This document shows positions 53,306 through 62,666 of a stretch of DNA of 64,000 bases, one piece after another. The DNA comes from Streptomyces sp. XD-27 (GTDB taxonomy: Bacteria > Actinomycetota > Actinomycetes > Streptomycetales > Streptomycetaceae): NCBI RefSeq assembly GCF_030553055.1, contig NZ_CP130713.1:434001-498000 (forward strand), given 5' to 3'. The position numbers and the translations under genes are program-made. The notes beneath the pieces were generated by a model. The model saw only the letters and a list, made by a program, of their open reading frames with translations, was not told the origin of the DNA and did not search any database. Numbering within the stretch: position 1 is the stretch's first letter; each line of letters opens with the position of its first letter.

Positions 53306-54292
53306 TCACGGGCGCCCGGGGTCGGGGGTGACGGTCAGGACGATCTTTCCGGTGGTGCGGCCGGTCTCGCCCAGCGCGTGTGCCCGATCGGCGTCTTCGA
53401 GGGGGAGGACCGCGTCGACGATCACCCGCAGACGGCCGCTTTCGACCAGTGCGCTGATCTCGCGCAGCCCCTGCTGGTCGGGTTCGACGAGCATGAACAC
53501 CGCCCGCACCCCGGCTTCCTCGGCCTGCCGGGCGGGGAAGGTGTCGTCGAACGGCAGGATCGAGACGAGGATCCCTCCGCGGCGCAGGGTGCGCAGGGAG
53601 CGTGCCCAGGTGGGGCCGCCGATGCTGTCGAGGACGACATCGACGTCGCGGACGGTGTCGGCGATGTCCTGGGTGCGGTAGTCGATGAGCTCGTCGGCGC
53701 CGAGCGCGCGCAGCAGGTCGTGCTTGGCGGCGCGGGCGGTGGCGATGACGTACGCGCCGCGGGCCTTGGCGATCTGCACGGCCAGGTGGCCGACGCCGCC
53801 GGCCGCGGCGTGGATCAGGACGCGCTGCCCGGCCTGGACGGCGGCGGTGTCGACCAGGGCCTGCCACGCGGTGAGCGAGGCCAGCGGCAGGGCGCCGGCC
53901 TGGATGTGGTCCAGGCCGCGTGGGCGCGGGGCGAAGTGGCGGGCCGGTGCGGTGACGTACTGGGCATACGCGCCCGCGGGGTGCGGGAAGCGCGGCATCC
54001 CGAACACCTCGTCGCCGGGCCGGAAGAGCGTCACGCCCGCGCCGACGGCCTCGACGACTCCGGCCACGTCGAATCCGAGGGTGAAGGGAGGTGTCGCTCC
54101 GTCTGCGAACACGCCGCGCTCGCGGATCTTCCAGTCGGCGGGGTTCACGCCCGCCGCGTGCACGCGGACCAGGATCTCGCCCCGGCCCGGCTCCGGCCGC
54201 TCCGTCGCGACGACCTTCAGGACGTCGGGGGCTCCGGCCCTGTCCTGGGACACGGCACGCATGGTCGAAGGGGTGGTGACGGGCTGGGTCAT
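53306..54292 (-). CDS. NADP-dependent quinone oxidoreductase (MDR family)
   Basis: 328 residues without the zinc-binding cysteines of alcohol dehydrogenases. Motifs: VRVHAAGVNPADWKIRERGV, FDVAGVVEAVGAGVTLFRPG and the NADP site VLIHAAAGGVGHLAVQIAKA. Closest to the zeta-crystallin-like quinone reductases. It is divergent from the GlxA-type regulator at 54421, which probably controls it. Confidence 0.9.
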   Translation of the reverse strand: MTQPVTTPSTMRAVSQDRAGAPDVLKVVATERPEPGRGEILVRVHAAGVNPADWKIRERGVFADGATPPFTLGFDVAGVVEAVGAGVTLFRPGDEVFGMPRFPHPAGAYAQYVTAPARHFAPRPRGLDHIQAGALPLASLTAWQALVDTAAVQAGQRVLIHAAAGGVGHLAVQIAKARGAYVIATARAAKHDLLRALGADELIDYRTQDIADTVRDVDVVLDSIGGPTWARSLRTLRRGGILVSILPFDDTFPARQAEEAGVRAVFMLVEPDQQGLREISALVESGRLRVIVDAVLPLEDADRAHALGETGRTTGKIVLTVTPDPGRP

Positions 54293-54420
54293 GACGGCGT
54301 TCCTTCTCCGGGGAGGTGCGGTGGGTTCTCGTGCCGGTGGTGCCGGGCACGGACCGAGACTGCCTGGTCGGCACAGCCCCCGGTGGTGGCGCGATGGCCA
54401 TGTCCTGAAAGGATCCGGCC

Positions 54421-55392
54421 ATGCACCGTGTTGGCGTCCTGGCCCTGGACGGCGTCGTCCCCTTCGAACTCGGCATCCCCGCCCGCGTCTTCAACGCCGC
54501 CCGCGACGGCGACGGCGCACCGCTCTACTCCGTGACCACGTGCAGCCTGGACGGCGGCCCGGTGCGCGCCGAGGCCGACTACGACCTCGCCGTCTCCCAC
54601 GACGCCTCCCTGCTGGCCGCCGTCGACACCGTCGTCGTCCCGCCCTCCCACCGGTTGGGGCCGATACGGGAGGACGGCCGCCTGCCCGGCCCACTGCGCG
54701 ACGCCCTGGCCGCCATCCGGCCCGGCACGAGGATCGTCGCGATCTGCACCGGCGCCTACGTCCTGGCCGCCGCCGGCCTCCTCGACGGCCGTCCCGCCAC
54801 CACGCACTGGCGCGAAGCCGACCGGCTCCAGCGGATGTTCACCGCCACCCGCGTCGACCCCGACGTCCTGTACGTCGACGACGGCGACGTCCTGACCTCC
54901 GCCGGAGTCGCCGCGGGCATCGACCTGTGCCTGCACATCGTCCGCCGCGATCACGGCAGCCGCATCGCCAACGAGGTCGCCCGCTCCTGCGTCGTACCGC
55001 CCTGGCGCGACGGCGGCCAGGCCCAGTACATCCAGCGTCCCGTCCCCGACCCGTCGGCCGGCAGCACCGCGGCCACCCGGGCGTGGGCGATGCGGCACCT
55101 GGCCGAGCCGCTCACCCTGGCCGTCCTCGCCGCCCACGCCAACATGAGTGTGCGCACTTTCAGCCGCCGCTTCCGCGACGAAGCCGGCAGCACCCCCGGT
55201 GAGTGGCTCACCCGGCAACGCGTCGACCTCGCGCGACACTTCCTGGAGACCACCGACTGGCCGATCGACCTGGTCGCCCACCGGGCCGGATTCGGCACCG
55301 GCGCCTCCCTGCGCCAGCGCCTCCAGACCACGATCGGCGTCAGCCCCCAGGCGTACCGCCGCACCTTCCGCCCCCGGCGGACGGCCACCTGA
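54421..55392 (+). CDS. GlxA-family AraC-type regulator
   Basis: 323 residues. The first 190 residues are a DJ-1/PfpI-like (class I amidotransferase) sensor: HRVGVLALDGVVPFELGIPA and ICTGAYVLAAAGLLDGRPAT, where Cys occupies the nucleophile-elbow position. The C-terminal AraC domain has LAVLAAHANMSVRTFSRRFR and DLVAHRAGFGTGASLRQRL. It follows a 128-base divergent promoter region shared with the quinone oxidoreductase. Confidence 0.9.
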   Translation: MHRVGVLALDGVVPFELGIPARVFNAARDGDGAPLYSVTTCSLDGGPVRAEADYDLAVSHDASLLAAVDTVVVPPSHRLGPIREDGRLPGPLRDALAAIRPGTRIVAICTGAYVLAAAGLLDGRPATTHWREADRLQRMFTATRVDPDVLYVDDGDVLTSAGVAAGIDLCLHIVRRDHGSRIANEVARSCVVPPWRDGGQAQYIQRPVPDPSAGSTAATRAWAMRHLAEPLTLAVLAAHANMSVRTFSRRFRDEAGSTPGEWLTRQRVDLARHFLETTDWPIDLVAHRAGFGTGASLRQRLQTTIGVSPQAYRRTFRPRRTAT

Positions 55393-55395
55393 CCG

Positions 55396-55408
55396 GGGGC
55401 GAAGCCCC
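55396..55408. terminator. Small hairpin between convergent genes
   Basis: ggggc-gaa-gcccc, a 5-bp stem with a 3-base loop, right after the GlxA stop and before the lipoprotein stop on the other strand. No T run follows on either side. A weak candidate for a shared transcript end. Confidence 0.3.
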
Positions 55409-55411
55409 TCG

Positions 55412-55948
55412 TCACGGGGAGGGGCGGGGTGGGGAATGACCACCGTGGTCGTGGTGGTCCGCACCGGCCTCGATCGTGCCGCCGAGTTCCGCGCGCAGCG
55501 CCGCCAGCGGCTTCACCGGGCGCGCCGTGACGACCCACCGCTTGCCGACGAGATACGTGCCGCCGTACGCGCGCGCCTCCGACAGCCAGGCGCGCTGCCC
55601 GCTGTCGGCGGCGAAGGTGACCATCCGGAACTCGCCGCGCTCGGTCCGGCAGCCGGCCTGGCGGAGCTCGTCGGCGTCGACGTAGACGTCGGCCGTGCAG
55701 CCGATGGCCGCGGCGATGTCGCGTACGGACTCGGGGGCGGCGGCCGGCGGACGGGTGCGGTCCGCCGCGCCGCTACCGGCCGCACCGCTGCCCGCCGTCC
55801 GAGTGACCGACGTACGGCTGCCCGTCGCGCCGTCGCCCGCCGTACCGCCGCCTCCGCAGGCGCCGAGCAGGGCCGCCGCGCAGAGTGCGGCGCAGGCCGC
55901 CGACAGCCGAACGGACCGGAAACGGGGACGGAGAGGGGGACCGGGCAC
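55412..55948 (-). CDS. Lipoprotein of unknown function
   Basis: 178 residues, GTG start 2 bases after the upstream lipoprotein stop. Signal peptide with lipobox LLGAC near residue 27, then a Gly/Thr/Ala linker. The folded part, about residues 75-160, reads IAAAIGCTADVYVDADELRQ, AGCRTERGEFRMVTFAADSG and AYGGTYLVGKRWVV. Two cysteines could pair. The C-terminus is histidine-rich (DHHDHGGH), which may bind metal. I do not recognise a named family; it is co-transcribed with the Secreted_Lipo protein. Confidence 0.75.
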   Translation of the reverse strand: MPGPPLRPRFRSVRLSAACAALCAAALLGACGGGGTAGDGATGSRTSVTRTAGSGAAGSGAADRTRPPAAAPESVRDIAAAIGCTADVYVDADELRQAGCRTERGEFRMVTFAADSGQRAWLSEARAYGGTYLVGKRWVVTARPVKPLAALRAELGGTIEAGADHHDHGGHSPPRPSP

Positions 55949-55950
55949 GG

Positions 55951-56963
55951 TCAGCTCCCCTGCGCCGCGCCGGCTCCGGCCTTCTTGCCGTCCTTGGTGA
56001 CGGCGAACCACAGGCCCTGCTTGCCCTGGCCGTTGGTGTCGCCGGGCTTGGTGTCGCCGGTGAAGGTGTAGAGGAGCCAGCAGTCGACGGCGAGCTGCTT
56101 GGTGCCGTCGGGCCGGGTGAAGGTGCTGAGCAGTTTGGGGTTCACGCCCTTGACCTTGGCCTTGTCGACGGGCGGGGCCGGCTTCCAGGTGTCGAGGCAG
56201 GCGTCGGCGCACGCGGACTTCATGGGCCAGGCGCTGTCCTTGGTGAAGCGGTAGAGGGTCATCCACTTTCCGTCCACGATGATCTCGCCGAGCTTCGCGT
56301 CCTTCATCGTGGACAGCTCCGCGGCGTCCTCCGGTGCCTCGGGGGCCTTGTCGCTCGTCTGGCCGGCCTTCTTGCCGTCGGGGGCCAGCGCGTTCCACGT
56401 GCCGCCGACGCCGTGCCCCTTGGTGTCGCCGGGTGCGGTGTCCTTGGCGTAGCGGTAGACGGGCCAGCCGCCCAGGGTGAGCTGGCGGGAGCCGTCGGCG
56501 CGGGTCACCTCGCCGAGGAGTTCGGGGTCGATGCCGCTGGAGGCGGTGGCGTCGGCGGCGGGGACCGGCGGCCAGGCGGCGGCGCAGTCGCCGTCGCAGT
56601 TGGAGGCGGGGGCTTCGCGGTGTCCTTGTCGAATCGGTACAGGGTCCAGCCTTTGCTGTCGGTCACGACCGGGCCCAGTTCGGGGACGTCGCGTACGGCC
56701 AGCTTCTTCGCCGGTGCGCCGGTCTTGGACGTGCCGTCGCCGTAGCCGCCGGACTCGCCGGAGCCGCTGCCCTCGCCTGATCCGTAGTTGTATCCGGACC
56801 CCTTCGAGCCGTCACCCGAGCCGTATCCCTTGTCGATCGTGTCTCCGGCCGGCTGGACCTTGTCGTTTCCCTGCGACTCGGTGTCCGAACCGCCGCACGC
56901 CGCCGTCAGCATGATGACCGCGACCGCCGTGCCGGCGAGTGCCGCGTGACGCCGATTCCTCAT
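55951..56963 (-). CDS. Secreted_Lipo-repeat lipoprotein (apparent frameshift)
   Basis: 337 residues after restoring one base at the GGGGG run at 56608-56612. The lipobox is VIMLTAAC, followed by a Gly/Ser/Tyr-rich linker. Then come repeats of the secreted-lipoprotein type (PF03640 class), each with a GWTLYRFDKD or WPVYRYAKDTAPGD strand and a CDGDCAAAWPP or CADACLDTWKP cysteine pair. Four repeat-like units are visible. The ribosome-binding site AGAGGAGAG and the ATG at 56963 are convincing. Function unsettled; such repeats occur on surface or electron-transfer-linked lipoproteins. Confidence 0.83.
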
Positions 56964-57108
56964 GATCTCTCCTCTGGGTCGGGGCGGCGGTGTGCCGCTG
57001 CCCCCTCGATACGGGCTGCGGCGCCCCCGGCGTTCAATCGGCCGGGAATTTGTCACAGAGCGACAAACGCGCCGCGGTCGTGTCACAGCTGGGGTGACAC
57101 GGTGGGGT

Positions 57109-58617
57109 TCAGGTCTGGATGCGCAGTGCCAGCGCGGGGCAGCGCCGGATCGCGCGCAGCGCCCGGGGGCGCTGGCGGCGCGGCAGCGGCATGCTGGCCT
57201 GCGCGGGATAGCCGTCGGAGCCGAGCCGGATCACGCCTGGCACGATGTCCGCGCACAGGCCGTGGCCCTGACACAGCGTCCAGTCCACGACCAGCCGCTC
57301 GTCCGCTTCGGCGGAGGTCCCGGTGGGCGGCTCGGCGGACGGCGGTCCGTACGGGACCGTGCCCGCGGGGTCCTCGGCGGGCAGCGGCAGGATGCCGCGT
57401 ACGGAGCGTCCGCAGCCGCCGCCGAAGGCGTGCTGTTCGAAGTCGTCGGGGAAGGCGGCGAGGGCGCTGGCCACGAAGTGCGAGGTGCCGTCGGGGTGGC
57501 TGCACGCCCCCCTGCCGCGGACGGCCCGCACCCGCGTGTGGACGGCCTCGAAGGCGGTCCGGCCACCCCCGTGGACGAGGTCGGCGAGGGCGTCGGCGAG
57601 CGAGGGCAGGCCGAGCACGCACGGCCCGCACTGGCCCGCCGACTCGGCCGCCATCCAGCGGGCGACGCGCAGCGTCTCACCGGCCGGGCAGGTGTCCTCG
57701 GGCAGCGGCAGGACGGCGCCCGCGCCGAGCGCCGCGCCCTGGGCGGCCAGCGCGTCGCGGGAGACGGTCGCCGCGCGGGCCGCGCCGGGACCGAGCCACC
57801 GGCCGTGGTAGCCGCCGACCAGGACGCCCTGCCCGGGGTCGGTGCCGCACAGGTCCAGGACGAAGGGCAGCGGCACCCCGGTGGGCACCTCCACGACCTG
57901 CGCGCCGGCGACGGTGAGCAGGACGGTGCCGGGTTCGGTGGGCAGGCCGGTGGCGCGGAAGGGCAGCGCGCCGAGCCGGGCGGCGACGGCCAGTTGGGCG
58001 TAGGTCTCGGTGTTGGACAGCAGCGTGGGCAGCCCGCCCAGGCCGCTGTCGCTGGTCCGCACCCGGCGGCCGGAGGGCAGCGCGATGCCGCTGTTCAGGC
58101 CGCTGGTGAGGGCGGTCCCCTCGCCGGTGACGAACCGTTCGGGCAGTTGGGTGACCCGTATCCGGCAGCCGCCGGGGGCCCGCTGGGCGACGGCGTCGCT
58201 CACCGACCGCGCCACGTCGGGCCGGGTGACGCCGACCGCGATGTCCTCGGCACCGAGCGCCTCGGCGGCCAGTTGCGCGCCGTCCAGCACCAGGTGCGGG
58301 GTGTGCAGCAGCAGCGCGGTGTCCTTGAGGCAACTGGGCTCCCCTTCGCTGCCGTTGACCACGACGGCGGTGCGCCCGTCGGCGCGCCGGGCGGCCGCGG
58401 CGACGGCCCGCAGCTTCCGGGCGAACGGGAAGCCCGCGCCGCCCCGGCCGCGCAGGTCGATGTTGTCGGCGAGTTCCAGCAGTTCGCCGGAGCGCTGCTC
58501 GGGCAGGGCGCCGTGCACGGTGAGGTGGGTGACCCGGTCCAGCCACCCCACCTCGTCCAGTCCGGCCAGCAGCCGGGGCGGGCCGAGGCAGGCGAGCCGG
58601 GGTACGGGCCCGGTCAT
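57109..58617 (-). CDS. NuoF-like flavin/iron-sulfur protein fused to a ferredoxin
   Basis: 502 residues. The FMN/NAD-binding part resembles complex I subunit NuoF: LRGRGGAGFPFARKLRAV and VVVNGSEGEPSCLKDTALLL, then an SLBB-type region around PGTVLLTVAG. The [4Fe-4S] site cluster is ESAGQCGPCVLGLPSLAD with a later GACSHPDGT cysteine. The C-terminal 60 residues are a small ferredoxin (WTLCQGHGLCADIVPGVIRL and RRCPALALRI), probably [3Fe-4S]. Its ATG overlaps the stop of the membrane cytochrome (ATGA), so they act together. Confidence 0.83.
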   Translation of the reverse strand: MTGPVPRLACLGPPRLLAGLDEVGWLDRVTHLTVHGALPEQRSGELLELADNIDLRGRGGAGFPFARKLRAVAAAARRADGRTAVVVNGSEGEPSCLKDTALLLHTPHLVLDGAQLAAEALGAEDIAVGVTRPDVARSVSDAVAQRAPGGCRIRVTQLPERFVTGEGTALTSGLNSGIALPSGRRVRTSDSGLGGLPTLLSNTETYAQLAVAARLGALPFRATGLPTEPGTVLLTVAGAQVVEVPTGVPLPFVLDLCGTDPGQGVLVGGYHGRWLGPGAARAATVSRDALAAQGAALGAGAVLPLPEDTCPAGETLRVARWMAAESAGQCGPCVLGLPSLADALADLVHGGGRTAFEAVHTRVRAVRGRGACSHPDGTSHFVASALAAFPDDFEQHAFGGGCGRSVRGILPLPAEDPAGTVPYGPPSAEPPTGTSAEADERLVVDWTLCQGHGLCADIVPGVIRLGSDGYPAQASMPLPRRQRPRALRAIRRCPALALRIQT

Positions 58618-59552
58618 GGCCGGTACCCGCGCGGGCCACGTGGTCGCCCGTCGGCGGCGGTGCCCGCAGCGGTGGCGCGCGCCGCCGCCGTACCGCGCCG
58701 GAGCCGGGCGTACGAGCGCTGGACGAGTACGGCGGCGACGCCGGCCAGGCACAGGGCGTACGCGGCGGTCGCCCACCAGGCGGCGGCGCGACCGGACTTG
58801 AGGCCGTGGACCAGGGCGGCGCCCCAGGCGACGTACGCGCACAGGTGCACCGCGCGCCACCAGTGGGAGCGGCCCTTGGCGGCGAACGAGCCGCGGACCG
58901 CCCCCGTCACCGCGGCGGCCAGGAACAGGTACCCGGCGAGCGTGCCGAGGCCGATGAGCAGCCGCTGGTCGCCGTCGGTGAACGGCACCGCGGCGGCGGC
59001 CGGTCCGGTGCGCCCCTCCGCGACCTTCACCCAGATGTGCAGCGCGAGGAAGCCGAAGCCGGCGACGGCCGTGCCGCGGTGGACGGCCTGGGCGATCAGC
59101 CGGTGGCCGGTCCGCAGCAGCAGCCGGTCGGTCGCCACCAGCCCCCACAGCACGGTGGCGGTGAGGGAGACGAGCGCGAGGACCCCCGCGCCGAAGTCGA
59201 GGAAGTCCCAGAACCGGGTGAAGGCGCCCGCGTTGCCGGCGACGACGAGGGAGAGCAGTGCGGCGGCTCCGAGGACGCCCGCGCGGACGGTGCCGGAGGC
59301 CGGTCGGACCCGACCGGGCTCCGGTCCGTCGCGCAGGAGCGGCGGTTCGGGCGGCTCCGGCCGCGGCGGGGGCCGAAGTCCCGCGCGCCGCCCGCCGACG
59401 GCGGGCGGTCCCGCGTGGCGTCCCCTCCTGCGGGGCCGGTGCGGACCGGCCGGCGGAGCGGTCGGCGTACCGGCCTGCGGACGGGCTGTCAGCGACTCTG
59501 TCTGCGCGGTTGTTTGCGTTTGCGCTTGCGACTGCGTCGGGGAAAGGGTCAT
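58614..59552 (-). CDS. Six-helix membrane protein, probable b-type cytochrome
   Basis: 312 residues. The first 75 residues are a proline/arginine-rich disordered head. Six hydrophobic helices follow; several histidines fall in helices facing each other, e.g. LIAQAVHRGTAVAGFGFLAL with HIWVKV, and WWRAVHLCAYVAWGAALVHG. That pattern suggests two b hemes, as in ferric-reductase-like or NapH-like membrane anchors. With the NuoF-like protein it could pass electrons from NAD(P)H across or into the membrane. Confidence 0.75.
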   Translation of the reverse strand: MTLSPTQSQAQTQTTAQTESLTARPQAGTPTAPPAGPHRPRRRGRHAGPPAVGGRRAGLRPPPRPEPPEPPLLRDGPEPGRVRPASGTVRAGVLGAAALLSLVVAGNAGAFTRFWDFLDFGAGVLALVSLTATVLWGLVATDRLLLRTGHRLIAQAVHRGTAVAGFGFLALHIWVKVAEGRTGPAAAAVPFTDGDQRLLIGLGTLAGYLFLAAAVTGAVRGSFAAKGRSHWWRAVHLCAYVAWGAALVHGLKSGRAAAWWATAAYALCLAGVAAVLVQRSYARLRRGTAAARATAAGTAADGRPRGPRGYRP

Positions 59553-59979
59553 CGAAGCCTTCCGAGCGCGCGGGCGCCGAGCACTCCCATTTCGTCTCGG
59601 ATGCCCAGGTCGGGGGGTGGCCGGCTGGGGCGCTCGCGGCGGCAGCCGGGAGGCAGAAGTATCGCGACTCTTCCCAGAAGCTTCACAAGCTTTATCGCGG
59701 TGTGACAAATTCTGGGGCGCACCCGTTCGCCGTGGCCCGCGGCTGCGGAAGATGCCCATCCGGGCGGTTCGGCCACGGCTTGGACCGGCCCCGAGTGGAA
59801 GGTGTCCCCATGCATGCATTCCCAGGTTCCCGGCCCGTGAACAGCCCCCGCCCGGCACCGGCCGGGGCAAGATCCGCCGGTCGGCACTGACCGCGTCGAC
59901 AAGCGCCCGCGAGGCGCAGGAGGACCCTCAACTCCTGATTACCGGGCAGGTCCAGGCCCCCGGCGAGAACGAGGTAAAG

Positions 59980-61098
59980 ATGTGCGAACTACTCAACCGC
60001 ATGTGGTCGCGCCCGAAAAGCGAGTGGGATTGCGTTCTGCGCAGTGAAATCCCGATGTTCGCGGAAGTACTGGCGGATGCACTGCGCCATACGGAACCGG
60101 GCTTTGCCGCTTTCCTGAGGGAAACATCCCGGGAAGCGGCCCGACAGGGCATGGAGCTGGCGCTGCTGGTCGCGCTGGGCTACCGGACGGTGGCGGACGA
60201 CGCCCCGTCAGGCGTCATACCGTCAGGCGTCATACCGAGGCAGCAGCGCGGCGGCCGGGAGGCCGCATCCGTCCCGGACCACGTCCGGCAGGCGCTGTTC
60301 GAGGCGCTGATCGGTGACCCGGCGCGCGCCGAGCGCTCGCTGCCGGAGCTGGCCAGGTCGGCGCGGTGGCCGCTGCCCGACACGGTCCAGGCCGTCGTGC
60401 TGGCCGCGCCGGGCGAACTGCCGCGGCTTTCGGCCGCCATGGGCGACGTACTCGTCGGCGCCGTCGACAGCCGGCCCTGCCTGCTGATCCCGGATCCGGC
60501 CCAGGGGGCGGAGGCGCGCGCCGCACTGGAGACCGTACTGCGCGGGCGTACGGCGGCGGTCGGGCACACGGTGCCGCTGTACGACGCCGCGTCCTCGCTG
60601 CGCTGGGCGCGCCGGCTGCTGTCGCTGGCGCCCGTGGGCGGCGGCCCCGAGGGCCCGGTGGTCTTCGTCGACGACCACCTGTCCACCCTGCTGCTCCTTC
60701 AGGACGAGTCGCTGGCGCGGGCGCTGGCCGCCCGCTGGCTGCGGCCGCTGACCGGTCTGACCCCGCGGCAGAGTGAGCGACTGGAGGAGACACTGCTGGC
60801 GTGGCTGGAGGGCGGCGGCGCGCCGGAGGCCGCGAAGGCGCTGCACGTGCATCCGCAGACGGTGCGCTACCGGCTGCGGCAGATCGAGAAGCTGTTCGGC
60901 CCCGGGCTGCGGGATCCGCGGACCCGGTTCGAGCTGGAACTGGCGCTGCGCAGCCGCCGGCTGATGGCGCAGGTGCGGCGGCAGCGGGCGCGGGTGACCC
61001 GCAAGGCGCGGAGCGTGGCGGGCGGCATGACGGGGGGTATGGCGGGAGGCCGCCTCGCGCTGGGCATCGCGCGGGAGGCGCGTGTCAACGGCCTGTGA
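59980..61098 (+). CDS. PucR/CdaR-type helix-turn-helix regulator
   Basis: 372 residues, ATG at 59980 after GAGGT. The C-terminal HTH_30 domain is typical: LEETLLAWLEGGGAPEAAKA and LHVHPQTVRYRLRQIEKLFG, then RDPRTRFELELALR. The middle resembles the GGDEF-like PucR domain (AAVGHTVPLYDAASSLRWAR). The N-terminal 100 residues are helical. A 15-base duplication gives PSGVIPSGVI near residue 75. The divergent neighbour is the flavin/cytochrome pair, a plausible target. Confidence 0.83.
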   Translation: MCELLNRMWSRPKSEWDCVLRSEIPMFAEVLADALRHTEPGFAAFLRETSREAARQGMELALLVALGYRTVADDAPSGVIPSGVIPRQQRGGREAASVPDHVRQALFEALIGDPARAERSLPELARSARWPLPDTVQAVVLAAPGELPRLSAAMGDVLVGAVDSRPCLLIPDPAQGAEARAALETVLRGRTAAVGHTVPLYDAASSLRWARRLLSLAPVGGGPEGPVVFVDDHLSTLLLLQDESLARALAARWLRPLTGLTPRQSERLEETLLAWLEGGGAPEAAKALHVHPQTVRYRLRQIEKLFGPGLRDPRTRFELELALRSRRLMAQVRRQRARVTRKARSVAGGMTGGMAGGRLALGIAREARVNGL

Positions 61099-61116
61099 GA
61101 GCGGCGGCAGCCGTAC

Positions 61117-61146
61117 GGCGGCCCCGGCGTCGGAGCCGGGGCCGCC
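61117..61146. terminator. Strong hairpin between convergent genes
   Basis: A perfect 12-bp stem, GGCGGCCCCGGC with its complement at 61135-61146, around a 6-base loop. It lies between the PucR stop (61098) and the DUF1996 stop (61205), fitting a bidirectional terminator. The following bases are only mildly T-rich. Confidence 0.7.
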
Positions 61147-61204
61147 TTACGTCGTACCTCATACCTCGTGCATTGAACGCCGTGTGGCCGGAGAGCGTGC
61201 CCGG

Positions 61205-62662
61205 TCAGCGGCACTCGCGGCCGTTGTTGACGCAGCCCACCGCCCTCGCCATCAGCCGGTCCGGCATCACGTTGATGAAGTCGCCGTGGTCGGTCACCGG
61301 TTTGTGGAGCTGCTCGGGGAAGCTGTCGACGGCGAACGGCGTGCCTTGGGGGACGTCGTAGACGATGCGCTGCACCAGCTGGGGGATGGCCCGGAAGCCG
61401 TTCGGGCACGACCCGTCGGCCTCGGCGAAGGCGACATGGGTGCGGTGGTTGGCGCTGTCGGTGTTACGGCCGTCCCAGCAGCTCTGGAAGGCGAAGGTGC
61501 GCACGACCTTGCTGCCCTGGGGGCACAGCGGGTACTTGTCCTTGAGTCGGCGGTTCTCGAATCCGGTGCAGCTCCATGAGGCGTTGGCGTTGACCGGGCC
61601 GTTGGTGAACGCCTTGGCGTCGCCGGTGATGATCCGCAGGAACCGGGGCATCGCGGTGACCTGGCCGACCGGGCTGCCCCGGAAGGTGATCGTCACCTCG
61701 TCCGGGGTGAGGATCCGGCCGACGTTGGCGTCCTGCCCGCCGCCGGGGGCGTCGGCGTCGCGTTCCCGCTGGCCGTCGCGCAGCCGCAGCACCGGCCAGT
61801 AGTAGGTGGACTGGTCCCCGTTGTCGCAGGTGGTGCCGGACGCCGCGAGGCTCTGGTCGGTGGAGAAGGCGTCGGTGGACTCGTTGCCGACGTAGTCGTG
61901 CATGTGGTGGGCGCCGTTGCTCACACCTGGCGCGACGATCACGTTGTCGGGGTTGAAGTGGCCGTTCTCGTTCCGGCCGCAGGCGGAGGTGAACGTCCCC
62001 GTGGAGGCGCCGTCGCGGTCCTGGGGCCGGTCGGCTTCGGGGCTGACGGTCGTGATGTCGACGAAGTCGTCGGGCGACGGCCCGGCGGCCTGGCCCTGGC
62101 CCTGCTCCTGCCCCTGATCCTGCCCCTGTTCCTGGCCTTGCTCCTGGCCCTGTTCCTGGTCTTGGCCCTGGCCCGGGTCCTGACCCTGGTACAGGTCCTG
62201 GTCCTGGCCCCACGCTTGGCCCTGGTCCTCGGTCCGCACCTCGCAGGCGCTCATCCCCCGCAGCCGGTCGGCCTCGGCGGACCCGGCGCCCATCGCCCGT
62301 ACGACGCGGTCGATCGTCGCACGGCGCTGCGCTTCGAGGTCGGTGAGCACGGCGTCGTCGTCGCGGTCCGAGACGAGCCGCCGGTAGGCGTCGGCCACCT
62401 GCTCGTCCAGCTTCGCCAGGTCGGTGTCGACGGAGGACCGCGCGCCGGACGGCACCCGGCGCAGCCGGTCGCCCACGTCCGGGCAGTCGACCGTCCGCAC
62501 CTGCGCCCGCGGCGCGTCCCCGCCGCTCGGGTCGCTTCCGCCGCTGCCCGCGGAGGCGGTCGCCGCGATGGCGGCCACTCCGCCGCCGCCGAGCGCCAGT
62601 ACGGCGGCCAGCACCGCGTACGGGTGGGTGAATCGCGCGCGTTTGTGGGTCTGTTCCCTCAT
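61205..62662 (-). CDS. DUF1996 secreted protein with Gln/Gly/Asp repeats
   Basis: 485 residues; ATG at 62662, with another at 62683. A signal sequence (YAVLAAVLALGGGGVAAIAA) leads to an N-terminal helical region with four-cysteine spacing. Residues about 150-200 are a low-complexity (D/E/G)Q repeat. The DUF1996 domain follows: HFNPDNVIVAPGVSNGAHHM, HDYVGNESTDAF, STYYWPVLRLRDG, HRTHVAFAEADGSCPNGF and VMPDRLMARAVGCVNNGREC. The His-rich HHMHDYVG and HRTH sites could bind metal. It is co-transcribed with the DUF4142 gene. Confidence 0.87.
   Translation of the reverse strand: MREQTHKRARFTHPYAVLAAVLALGGGGVAAIAATASAGSGGSDPSGGDAPRAQVRTVDCPDVGDRLRRVPSGARSSVDTDLAKLDEQVADAYRRLVSDRDDDAVLTDLEAQRRATIDRVVRAMGAGSAEADRLRGMSACEVRTEDQGQAWGQDQDLYQGQDPGQGQDQEQGQEQGQEQGQDQGQEQGQGQAAGPSPDDFVDITTVSPEADRPQDRDGASTGTFTSACGRNENGHFNPDNVIVAPGVSNGAHHMHDYVGNESTDAFSTDQSLAASGTTCDNGDQSTYYWPVLRLRDGQRERDADAPGGGQDANVGRILTPDEVTITFRGSPVGQVTAMPRFLRIITGDAKAFTNGPVNANASWSCTGFENRRLKDKYPLCPQGSKVVRTFAFQSCWDGRNTDSANHRTHVAFAEADGSCPNGFRAIPQLVQRIVYDVPQGTPFAVDSFPEQLHKPVTDHGDFINVMPDRLMARAVGCVNNGRECR
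62090..62205. repeat. Degenerate 6-bp repeat coding for Gln-rich tract
   Basis: A tract of cctggc/cctgct/cctgttcctgg-like hexamers on the plus strand. On the minus strand it encodes the alternating GQ, DQ and EQ dipeptides of the DUF1996 protein. Confidence 0.8.
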
Positions 62663-62666
62663 GAGA

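Noticed and set aside
59549..59931. Short minus-strand frames in the leader between the cytochrome and PucR genes
   Set aside because: Composition is arginine/proline noise and no ribosome-binding site fits; the region is better explained as divergent promoters.
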